Positions 46,050-58,000 of a stretch of DNA of 64,000 nt are shown here, piece after piece; position 1 is the stretch's first letter, and each line of letters opens with the position of its first letter. Source of the DNA: Lunularia cruciata (taxonomy: Eukaryota > Streptophyta > Marchantiopsida > Lunulariales > Lunulariaceae); NCBI GenBank assembly GCA_948567375.1, contig OX419756.1, forward strand, positions 29,774,333 through 29,838,332. The letters are read 5' to 3'. A model generated the notes under the pieces. The model ran no database searches and was not told the origin of the DNA. It saw nothing but the letters and a program-made list of their open reading frames with translations. The position numbers were made by a program, and so were the translations under genes.

Positions 46050-47270
46050 AGGACACTGTTAAGCTACTTTCAAACTACGCTCTTCTTCTTGTCCTTTCCC
46101 CATCACTTCTTTTGTCATCGATGATGCATCCTAGCGGAGGAAAGAGCATTCACACTAAATGGTGCTGGGATTAATTATGTAGCAAAAGGTTTGTATTATT
46201 TATCCATCTCTGTGGAATGAAGAAAATTAATTATTTCATATAAAGAGATTGCATTTTCTTGGGGAAATTTATCATTAATATGACCTACAATTACATTTCA
46301 TCCAAGCATTACAATTCTAGGCTATGAACATTAACAAGGCTATCCCAGATCTAAATTTATATATTTATTCATAATATAAATTAATGAAATAATTTTAATT
46401 TTATATAATTTTTGATGAGTAATAGATCAATTTGGAGCCTCTTAAAAATTTAAAATTTAAAATTAATGAGGCAATAATTAATAAAATAAAAATCACTATT
46501 ATAATAAGCTTGTTATATATTTATCTCATAAATAAATCCCTCATAAATTAATCTAACTATCTAAAAAAGCAAAAGCGTACTAATAGTTACTCTCTATTTG
46601 CTCTCTTCGTTGATTGAGTCACTACTCCAAATTCTCATTATGTCTTATCACATTCTTAGGTTCTTGCATTGTTAGTCAAATTGATGTGGGTTGGCTTCAC
46701 ATTTTGAATCATCCATGATTCTCTTAGTGTTACAATGGTGTCGATTGTGAATACAATGCTTGTTCTTAACGGGATGCATGCTTTTCTAAAGTAAAAATAT
46801 GTAATGATCATATGTTCTAGGGAAATAATTAAACAATTCGTTAATTTTTCAAGAACTATTGTCGACTGGGATTGTACCGTTATTTAGAATTATCATAAAA
46901 AATTAAAAAATGATATGTGTCTCTTATGAAAACATGAGGCGATTACGTACAAAAGTACAAAAGTTCACTTGTTAAAGAACTTGACAAATATGATGTATTT
47001 CTTCATTCAATCTTCAGGTTAATCGATATTCAGCTCAATGTATAAATTCGTTTTTTTCCTGATCCTTTTTAAGAGTTTCTCTATCTAATCTTTTATTTTA
47101 GATATATGCATGCTTAAGAAACTCAGTTTGCATTACAATACACTAAATGGATAACTCGATTAGATAACACAACTTAATTTAAAACATGAATAAAGAAGGA
47201 ATTGTCTATGATACAAGAGCTTCTTTTCATATAACTTTATGCATAAAGTTGATTCTCAATATGGATTTCT
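46050..47270 (+). repeat. Second copy of the 33.3-34.6 kb repeat
   Basis: It aligns with 33335-34630 in the same orientation from TTAAGCTAC to ATGATACAAGAGCTTCTTTT with many small indels. The flanking 370-bp direct repeats of the first copy are not seen here. Confidence 0.75.
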
Positions 47271-47465
47271 CCAAATTAAATATTAAATGTTAAATTTAGT
47301 TTTATAAAGAATTCGTCCCATAAACCTTTATTGAAACTATCTTCTTATTTCAAAATTCTTTATTTGAAGAAAATCATTACAGACTATATACATGTAAGGC
47401 TCACTTTATCAAGTATTAATGGATATTGATGAAAATGGTGAGACATCTAAGTTGTAATAGATAGG

Positions 47466-47915
47466 TTACAATACTAACCACTTCGCTAGATAAGAGGTTA
47501 CTATACGTAAGGAAAAAACAAATTGAGATAAGAATAAAGACTAGTATTAACTATCAATACCTATGGATGTGGATAAGAAATGTTATCTAACTATATAACT
47601 AGGCTATACATACGATACAATCGTAACCAAATCGCTAAATAAGAGGTAACTCTAGATAAGGAAACAAATTGAGCTAACAATACAGACTAGTGCTAACTAT
47701 GAATACCAATATATCGATACAAATAAATAAATAAATAAAGGTTAGATAATGACATAACTAATGGTGATCTGCGTGGTCGCCTTTTTCTTTTTATAACTAA
47801 ATTATACATGCGGTACAATATTAACCAATTAGCTAAATAAGAGGTAACTCTAGATAAGAAGGAAACAAACTGGCTAACAATATAGACTAATACTAAATGA
47901 CTTTACTATAATTAA
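47466..47915 (+). repeat. Three-copy degenerate tandem repeat
   Basis: TACAATNNTAACC followed by GCTAAATAAGAGGTAACTCT, ACAAATTGAGCTAACAATA and GACTAGTGCTAACTA occurs from about 47466, 47617 and 47814. Unit spacing is 151 and then 197 bases. Confidence 0.7.
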
Positions 47916-48840
47916 CCTTTTTTAATAGGTAAACAGCTAACTTTAATCATGGTCCATTTCAGCATTTTTTATCATCTGAAAAATAGAAAAAAAATTCGAC
48001 TCTTATAATACTACAGGATATAAGGTGGACTTTTCAAGTTATATATGTATAAAAAATATTAATTTGTTAAGGGCATCTTTCCACTTTGAAAAAGATAGTT
48101 TTTTCCATGTGATAACTGTTGACCTCACGAGAATATAATGATTTCATTCATCAAGGCCCAAAGATGCGCTTCACGAAAACCCAACATTGTAAATTTTTAA
48201 TATTATAATATATTTTACTATTTAACGTCAATACTCTCCAGATTTCCATTATCAACTATTAACTGTTGCCAAGAAGAAGGGAATGTCTTTGCTTCCACCA
48301 CATTATAAGGTATAAATTTAAAAGGTCCAAACTTTCTACTCCAAACGAATATCTATTGGTCAACTAGTTCAAAATTGTTGGATCGTATCAATCTTATTGC
48401 AAATTCACAAGACACAAGGTTGTCACGAGTCGCATATTGCTGTAAAAGGAACATGAACAACCTTCCAGGATATAATAAAGAGCAAATTGAAGAAGTAGAA
48501 ACATAAGAATAATACGGAAACCCATAGATTGTATCAAGTAGGATGTGTAGTAATATGGAGAGATCTAGTAAAACGGAAGGCTAACTAATCGATCGTGTAG
48601 AATATAGTATGGAGGTATTCAGTTATGTGGAGGGCTATGCAGTATAGCCATCGATCGGATTAGATGAGCGATGTGGAGGCATGTCAGCCAAGGATCGCAC
48701 AGGTCCGGAGTTCCTCTAATGGAGTAAGTGTAGGATGGAGATCCAGAGGTTTGGAGTAAATTTGCTGGGCGTCCTGACCCCTGCGCTGTCAGGTCGAGTC
48801 CTCAATTTATGAACTCTCGAGGAGATCCAGGTGAAACTTG
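47916..48840. other. Intergenic, downstream of ISA3
   Basis: AT-rich to 48.3 kb, then gene-like composition. No ORF or element recognised. Confidence 0.5.
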
Positions 48841-49006
48841 TATATTTATTAAACGTGGCAAAATCGATACATGTTTGATCAATGAGATGAACTTTCTCAA
48901 CAGAGGAAACGCAATAGCTGGTCTTTCGGGTATATCGGGAAACGCAATATCTGGTCTTCCCGAAAGACCAGATAGACATCTCTTCATTCATTGAAAGAGC
49001 ATCTCT
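48841..49006 (-). other. 3' UTR of ISA3 with poly(A) signal and hairpin
   Basis: On the minus strand an AATAAA signal lies at about 48843-48848, some 160 bases after the stop codon. Between them CTGGTCTTTCGGG (from 48918) and CCCGAAAGACCAG (to 48970) form a 13-bp stem. The segment GAAACGCAATANCTGGTCTT is also directly duplicated (48906 and 48939). Confidence 0.55.
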
Positions 49007-52000
49007 TCATTGCTTCGCAATCAATAAGATGCTCGAAAATGGTGCTAAGTTGTAGGTTTCCTCTACCCCTTCCACTCCCTCCCTAGTAAAATCAGCTGGA
49101 GAGGGGAGGTTGGTGTCAACCTGTATTCAACGAAACCGGGGAAGATTATGAACTTCAGGTGAGTTTAAATCTGCATATGAAAAGCGGAGCATCCTGAAAC
49201 ATAAGCTTTTAAATTTAGCTGAAGGTGATTGAAGTACTCACCACTCTTTGCCAGCGTTTGCCGTTAGGTGGTTGTGGCAATGTTGTGTGTACAAAATAAG
49301 TATGTGCGTTGAACGCCGCGTACAGATCTCCACCGGTTCCGTTTATATCATGTAACCTTCAATAGTATAACGCACGACATCGTTGGTGTTACATTTCGGA
49401 ACTCAAATCTGCTGCTTAAGTGAAAGTAAGATTTTGACGTGAAGGCATTGTACTTGGAACATACAATCAATTGACAGATAACGCCGGTTAGGAAAGAGCT
49501 TCCAACTTTCGTCAAACTAATAAGAGGACATTTGGGTAACGGGAGCAGAAACCCTTCACCGAATTGGGACACAACCCACTTTGCACCGAACAGATAGCAA
49601 CCAAAAACATGCATGTGGAAGCAATGAAACACATGCAGGAATGGTTGCAAACTGAAGTCAATTGAAGTCATGAGACGTATAAGAGGGTAATTTATTTTGA
49701 GTAACATACGTGAACGCCAGAAATCTGCTATCGTGGTTGCCCCAGTTATCCTCGTGCCACGTGATATCGCTCTGAATAAGTGCCGTGGTAAGTATTCGAC
49801 GCCTGTGAGCATCAACAGAGATCCTATGCTTCGCACAAATTCTGATATCAACCTCCTTAATGATAAATGAAAAAATCTACTCAAGTAACATGTAAACGAA
49901 GAATGCAGGTTCAGGCATATACAGTTGACAAAAAGCAATCGCGACCAAGAAGAGGATGTTGTCGCCGAAAGTTGATGGTTTCAGAAAAAAAACGAAACAA
50001 GCCGCTTCTCTTGTCCTCCAGCTGCAAAGTTTAGAAGAAAATTTAGAAAGAACACGTGTAGATCTGTACGATTACCAATAATAAGATCTTGTTTCGTTAT
50101 CCACCTTAAAACAACACCATTGAAATAGCACCTTCAGCTGTTTACATATATGAACAATCTACGTTTTACATATATGACCATGTGAACAATCCGCGACAAA
50201 CATATCTTGTTAGTTTCAGTTAATCTCTAGTTTAGCACAATCCTTGTTTTTGTCCTTGTTTTTGTTGTTTTTGTCTAGGTACATCCCACCTTATCTAGAG
50301 ATAAGATGATAAGGTTAAGAAGATAAGTGATTAGGGTAACGAGGGGCGAAACCTCACTTAGGGTTAAGCAGGGCCATTCACTAACTTCTGCTTCTATGTT
50401 TATATTGGGACATGAGAACAGAAGCCGTTCTTCGAACGGCTCCTGCTCTTTTTCTAGATCCCGTTCTTCGAATGGCTTCTGCTCTTCTTTCTGGATCCCG
50501 TTCTTCATTCGGGATCCAGAAATTATTACATGCATATGGAGTGCAGGTGAAATCTAAGCATGATATGTGCAAATTGAGATGAGAAATGAAACCTTAAAAG
50601 GAGGTAGAGAATCTAACAGATTAAATGCAAGGTTAAGCATAAACTAAATATCAATATTTCCTGAACAACAGCAGTAGAGAACTGATATTCATCATGGAGT
50701 GCAGGTGAAAGGTAAACATGATATGTGCAAATTGAGATGAGAAATGAAACCTTAAAAGGAGGTAGAGAATCTAACAGATTAAATGCAAGGTTAAGCACAA
50801 ACTAAATATCAATATTTCCTGAACAACAGCAGTAGAGAACTGATATTCATCATTTAATCGGTCGGCGCTAAGTAAAGCATGTAGCGAAATAGAGTACAAG
50901 CTGTAATTGAAGACCACCGAGCAAAACTTAACCAATCAAGGGAACTGAAATGAGCAGAGTGGACAGAAAACATGTATAAGAACCATGAAACAGATCAACA
51001 ATGTGAGTTGGAGTGAAGTGGGAAGAGAGTGGATGGTCTCTAGGCTGAGAAGGAGCGTAGCATCAGAGGACTGGATAGAGTATATCACAGCAAGCGCTAT
51101 GGATGCTTGAGTCCTGAGACACTAAACAACTGAGGGAAGCAGAAGGCGGCCATAGTAAACCTCCACAAAATCACATGCAACTTCATCAGGGCCGTACGCA
51201 GTGCCAAAGTAGCTGAGCAAGTGTCAGTACCCCTCATCCCGAGTTTCTCGAAAACACTCATGAGTGCTAAGGCAAACTCGGTTGCTTCCAAAATTGCCTC
51301 CAAAATTGCTGCTCAGGGTAATAACCTTGCAAAGTAAGGAACAAGCTATAACATATGAAACTTAAATTCCATCTAAAGGGCAGAAACAGGAATAAGTAGA
51401 ATGACTGTGCAATGCAAATTAATCAGCATCCGAAGGAAGAATACGAATTCATGAGCAGGAGACCGTAAGGGACTTAGACATACCTGGTTAATGCCTGACA
51501 GGAAACATTTATTAGTATCGAAAGCACGCAAAACCTAGCAAAACTACTCGATGATACCGAAATAACGAAGAAGGTGGTAAATCTACTAAGTGAAATCATC
51601 GAAGAACCAGTAAGGAGCTGAGTCAGAAGGCACGAGAAGGAGCAAGTCGTTTGACACACAAAGAAAAAGTAGGGAGCAAGTCCAAAGACACAGGGAAGAG
51701 CAGGTCATTTGCCACATAAACCGGGAGCAAAAGGTCATAGAGTAAAGCAGAAACGAACAGCAACCAAATTGGAATGAAAGCAATTATCCAAAGAGGGGAA
51801 GGGGAACGGAAGGGGGAGGGGGTTTTTCCGGGAGGAGTGCCTCGGGCAAAGGGTACTGTGAAGGAGAAGGGCAGAGGGCGGTGTGGCTCCACATGTCAGC
51901 AAATAAACAAACAAGCACAAGTACTTGTGAGAATCACTACTGGTGGGCTCGGACAGGAGCTCCCCGCCTGGTTGAGAGAACAGGATTTCTCAAGTCTCTA

Positions 52001-55000
52001 TAGATGCCCATACCATGATAACCATGGATGTCCTTCTATGTTTATACGTGTGTTTTCTGGGCTTGTTATAGTGACTTCTCCTAAAAGGGTTATCCCCAAC
52101 ACCTTACATCTAGCGAGTCCTGAGCTGTTTAACATCATCTCTTGTGTGTTCTATACTACTTCAATTTTGGGTGTTATTCATTCTAGGTGAATGAACTTCT
52201 GCATACTCTCTGTGAGAACCATAGATATATGAGAGATCTACTATTGTTGAGTGCAATCAGGAGTGTCTACTCTGGTGAGACTAGAAGAAACTTGAGTGCT
52301 AGTATGTATGATATATCAGAGGTTAGAATGACTGACAGACCTTCTACTTTCAAGAGCAGAAACAAAAATTATCAACAGGTTACAGGCCCACAATCACCAC
52401 TGGGGTTGATAGGGGAGAACTCAGAGAGATAGAGAGATTGGGAAACACTAATTACACATCATGGGCTTTGGAGGTGAAATCTATCTTAGGCAATTATGAT
52501 AATTTGGACTTGGCATTAGGGATTCATCCATGATCATATACAAGGATATCATCCAACAAGGAGGAGAGTCTCAGACATTCTATTGCAATGAGTTTTTTGT
52601 TACATGTTATACATGAACAAATCAGAAACTTAATAGATAGTTATGTTTGGAGTTGAAAGATTTGGAAGAAATTGATGACTTGGCATTAGAGACTCATGAT
52701 ATCCTTGTATATGATCATCTCTGGACGTAATTCAACACACTATCTTTCAATAAGATAATACTCCTAACACGGACACAATAAATTATTAAGTTCATGCAGA
52801 AAAGACCTGCTTCCACTGAAAATGATTGAGGGCTGAATCATGTCCATAGCTGTTGTTGTTTCCAAAGCGTGTGTGTCCGTATTCATCCCCCATAAGTATC
52901 ATCGGTGTCCCCTGAAGAGTAAAGTTAAGTCAAGTAATAAGTCAAGTCAAGTAACAAGTCGTCCCCACTCACGTTATGCTCCAAGTCTGCAGATAGCGCA
53001 AGACAAAAGCAATTCACATGAAGAATGTAAATAACGAGTAAAGAGCAAATCTCCATGAACTAACCTGTGATATCATAAGGGCCAAATGGAAATTTTTCAT
53101 TTGCCTGTTCCGCAGAGCATTCACTTCCGGATTGCTGGTTTCACCTGCAGAACAAATTGCCAAGGGAACTCATAGTTAGAAGTGTATGATCGCAACAGTT
53201 ACTTCCTAGAGAAGATTGAGTTCGTGCACATACTACTGTTGTGCTCGAACCTGTCGCTAATCAAAAGTCCAGAATCAACCAAGACGCAACTATATGGCTG
53301 ATAGGCAGGGCTCCAAGAAGTTCCTTTGCAAGTGCACATCTCATATATCGACAAATAACGGCGGATTTTCAAGCTGAGTAAATTTGTACTTGAAACCTCA
53401 GAATTACTATTAGAACACATCGAGCCGAACCTTCAGCACCACAGTTCCAGCTGAAGTTATCGTTGCTTCCATCTCTACCTTGTTCCCCATTAGCTTCATT
53501 GTGCTGTATTGAACCATCATTGACCCATCTATTGTCAGATCGAAGTACTCCAGACGCACAAGCAGGATAGCGAATTGCTCTTTAACAAGTTTTCTACTAA
53601 AATCCATGACTTGCCCATATATTAAGTCCAAGACGTAGATCTAGCTAGAAAGCCAGATCCAAGTGAGAGACCTAGCAGGAGATTACCTTTGAGTTGTATG
53701 CCACCAGATCATAAAGAGTAAAACCATCATGAGCAATTATGAAGTTGATGCTATGATAAGGCTTCCTGTTGTGGTTCTGCTTGGAGCAGCATGTGCAAGT
53801 TGACTCTAGTAAGTAGGTTGCTACTTGCATATACATATCAAATTTCAGGTTTGCCTCCCTTAAATGTGAACGTAAACCCTCAACGTACGTAGCATAAACT
53901 ATTGGTGCAACAACTCAAGAGGAATCTAACATGGGTTGAGCATAACATTGCACAATCACACACGGCTCAAAGACTGCCATACTCACACCGTAAAGATCAG
54001 CAGACCCAGTTAGACGAGTGGCGAATGAACCTTTCATCCCTGGATCCCCCTGTATCAATTCATCGAACGCTTACCAACAACTTTCAAGTATGTCATCCAC
54101 AGTTATCATACATTTATTATGGCAAGGATAAGCATGAACATTGTGATAATAGCGTTGATCTTGAGCTGGTCTGAAGATTAACCTGATCCAAAGACCTTTT
54201 TGAAATTTTCTTTCAAATTGTGCTTTCAAGTTTGTAAAAATTCATCCTTGGTAGTCCTAATGAAGGTGTAAGTAAATAACATTGAACAATCAACTGCAAT
54301 TCTCTGTCCAACTTCTATCTCATACCGGTTCTATGCATTTGTAAATGAAATGTACTCAAAAGTCAACATACTTTCACAAATCGCCGAAGATCATCCCGGT
54401 ACTTCCCGTTCCATTCTGCCCACCTGGATGATATCCAAACCACAGCAAATAGGACCATCGCTTCGGTGAGTTTGTCTTGCTTGAACATACAACCGAGTAT
54501 ATGAGGTAATAAGTGCTCAATGAAAGTTGCATGTAATGCATCCAATTCCTCCTTCCACGTTTAGGACCAGACAGGCATATGGTGTAATAAGAATTATTAT
54601 TACATACGGTCTATGAACTCAAGGCTTACAGGGAGCTTAAGAGGTATGGATCTTATATATACACGGGAAGTGTTTAGCTTCCTACGACAGCCCCACCTCT
54701 CATTTCGCAATGGCTCAGGTTGCACGTATGATGGAGGATGTGGTTTCATATAATTCAACGCACCAAACCTTACCAGCCCTTGACATCAGTGTGTTCGTCG
54801 TTTAGCAGAGAATTTGGAAAATCAGGTGTCAAGTAAAGGTGTAGGTGGGATAGAGAAGTTTTGATGCAACTAGGAATTTCACATTGCCTACTCACGAAGG
54901 GTCACCGAGTAATAATATTTACCTGTCCCAATTCGGAAACGACCCGACTTGGTACAGACCACCACAGTCCCAAGGTTCGGCAATGAGCTTACATCTCGCC

Positions 55001-58000
55001 AATACAGGGTCCATGGCCATTGCCTGCACGGAAACGATGATCAGGGTGATATCTTACAAGCTACAGTAAATCTTTGGGAAACCTAACGTGTGCAAGAAGT
55101 TTTGGCATTTGCTCTGTTAAGGGCTCTTAGATAGCTGTAATTACAGCTTACTGTGCAATCCTAGTTACCTTTATGAGAGGTGGAGAACTGAGAGGGGCAC
55201 CATTCGTGTCCCGACAAAGGGAGCTCGCCAGGTCAAATCGGAAACCGTCAACGTGGTATTCAGTAACCCTGCAAGGAAGGTAATCTCGAACAAACCAAAA
55301 CACATTCATGGTCAGGTTCTCGGTTAATCACTCTGTGGCAGGCAATCTTTGTATGTAAGATAGACATCGTCCTTTCAACATACAGTTCACAAAATTGACT
55401 CTATCTATGAACATCACCACCGATGATGGTGATGGACAAGAACGAGAGCTGGGAATTTGTATCACCGATTCATCCATGAATACAGATGCATAGACAGAAA
55501 TTTGAGATGTTGAAGTGAACGGCCGACTACATCTAAGCAATCCCAGAGGAGGTTGAGACGTATTGAAAACCACCACGATAAGAACCTAAAAACAACGCTC
55601 TTCTGGCAGGTCGAAGTGATCAGTCTATAACAAGAACTAGAATCAAGGTATCGAGAAGAAAGAAGCAACATACCAATGGCGAAGACTTGCTAGCACAAGT
55701 TCCATGACTTCAGGATGGTTGCAGTTGAAAGTATTTCCTGAGCACGTCGGATTAAGATCATTTGTTAAAATGATCAATCATAAACTGCTACTCAGACATC
55801 TCCAACTTATGTTTTTAGCATACATATGTAATGACTGCCTTCATGATCGGTTTCACTAGAAGTAAGAACCATACCGCATCCAGAATAGTTTGCAAGTTGA
55901 ACATAGTTGTTCACATCGACGATATAGTAAACCTGATGAAAAAATAATGTCATATCACAAAACGAGCGAAAGCATGGAATCTAGCATGTACATTACCTCC
56001 GAAAGCACGTATAATGGCCCCATCCATGTCAAAAGCACCCAATGTTCACTCTGGTGATGAATATCTACTGTATTACTCTATAGTTTCTAATTGTCTTCGT
56101 AAGTGCTATTATGTGCTACGTATGAGCATAAGAATCAACTGCGCCGAGGGTTAAAACTTATTACCCACAAGACCCCAAAGTACAAGCTTAAGGTGCATCC
56201 GTTTGGCAGTAAGAACAGTACCAGATTGTCAATGCCACGGAATGAAGTTAAATAAGGAGTCTTGTCATCTGATTCATTGGTATGATTGTAGACAACGTCC
56301 AGTATAACCTGTGCAGAAGCGATGTTCTACTTAGCAACTGCAACTATGAACGCTGTGACTTATAGTAGTCTTCTACTTCGAGGAGAAAGAACGACTTTCG
56401 CAGTCCAACATGACAAGAATTAATATATAACCTTAAAACAGGGCTTTACAGCACACCAAGGACACCTGCCTCAATTTGAGCGTCATGTAAAGCTTTGACC
56501 ATTTGTTTCAGCTCCAGAGATGCTTTAATAGGTCCTTCGCCACTGCTGCCGTATCGCCCCATAGGGGCAAAGAAGTTTATTGTGGAGTAACCCCAAGTAT
56601 TAATCTGAACAAGGAGGAGAATTCCATATTATAATTTACTTCAACAGCAATTCAAGTAAAAGAGTAATTGTGCTACATAGCATGACCAGGTTCTGCAGCA
56701 TGAGCGCTGGGAGTTGTGTAATAGCACGCATATGAGATTTTACATCTACCAGAAAATGGAAAACAGAACATTATGTCCTAGTTAACTATACCAGGAAGCA
56801 AACTTACCAGGTGATCACGTGGATTTTTCACACGCTGAAATTCAAACTCGTCAAACTCAAAGATAGGTAAGAGCTCTACAGCGTTGACACCAAGTTCGAC
56901 AAGGTGAGGGATCTGCGAGACAAATCGATGGCAGCTATAAGTGAAGGAATGTACAAGCCATTATGAAATACAAATAAAAATCTAGCACTTTTGCGACGTA
57001 CTGAGGATCATGGGAGATGTCTGTTCATCATGTATGCTGGTTTAAAATATTGCGCAATTGTGTGTTAGTCTGTTCGTAAATAAACAGTAGTTGGCTCATA
57101 CATCCCCTCACAGAGTCTTACTTTTTCAATCAAACCGAGGTAGCTTCCACGCTTCGTTTGGTGCAGACCGGAAGACTCATCCGCGGTGAAAGCTCGGACA
57201 TTCATCTCATAAATGACCAGATCATTCTGTTACGTACGAGAAGGTTTCTTAATCAGCATGAGAAACTGAGTTGACTTCTATACCAGATAAGGTAACTTCC
57301 AGACCAAACTATTGGAAAGCAGATTCTTCGACCAGATGATGCTCGATAACTCTTAACAGCAAGCTGTTCGTAGATTGATTCTCCAAGACAGAAATATTAC
57401 CTCTTGTATGGCAGGGAGCTTGTAGTTGTCTCCCCAGTCAAATTTCTCAGACGTGAGATCATATGTCCCAAGAAATGGAGTGTTTTTCTTACTGAGATCT
57501 CCAAATGTTCTTCGCCCATCCACATATTGCGCGTACGGGTCAATGAGGACTTTTGTGTTATCAAAACGATGTCCTTTGTCCCAACCTTTTGGTCCATCGA
57601 CACGGTAGCCATACAGCACACCTTTCAATGGAAGGTCCTGTAATCCCGATGAGAAGGTCTGTCAGAGTTTGGAGTCCTATACCTTCCACTTGAGAAACGA
57701 AACGTATTATCTTCCAAAGAAAGGAAAATTAGATAACGAAAAAGCAAACTTCTACTGATTAGTGGTTCACGAACTTCCATCCATCGCAATGACAGGTGTA
57801 AAGGTTATTATATGGGGCCCTTGCTATTTTCTCACCCAGTTTTTGCTATCGTCTCACCCGTTCATATACATACAGATCCTTTATTACTGTCTCACCCATA
57901 CATGCAGAGCTTTGCTATTGTCTCACCCAACTAGTATACATATCCATTGCTCGGTCCTAAGCACTCGCTCCTTTCCCTTCGCTCATAGTGAAAGAGAAGG

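Noticed and set aside
49348-49938. 196-codon minus-strand ORF near the ISA3 3' end
   Set aside because: It reads ISA3 exons and introns in the wrong frame; the true exons 49923-50021, 49710-49771 and 49242-49356 join in phase.
51774-52190. 138-codon plus-strand ORF in ISA3 intron 17
   Set aside because: No domain, low-complexity purine-rich start, and no splice or promoter support.
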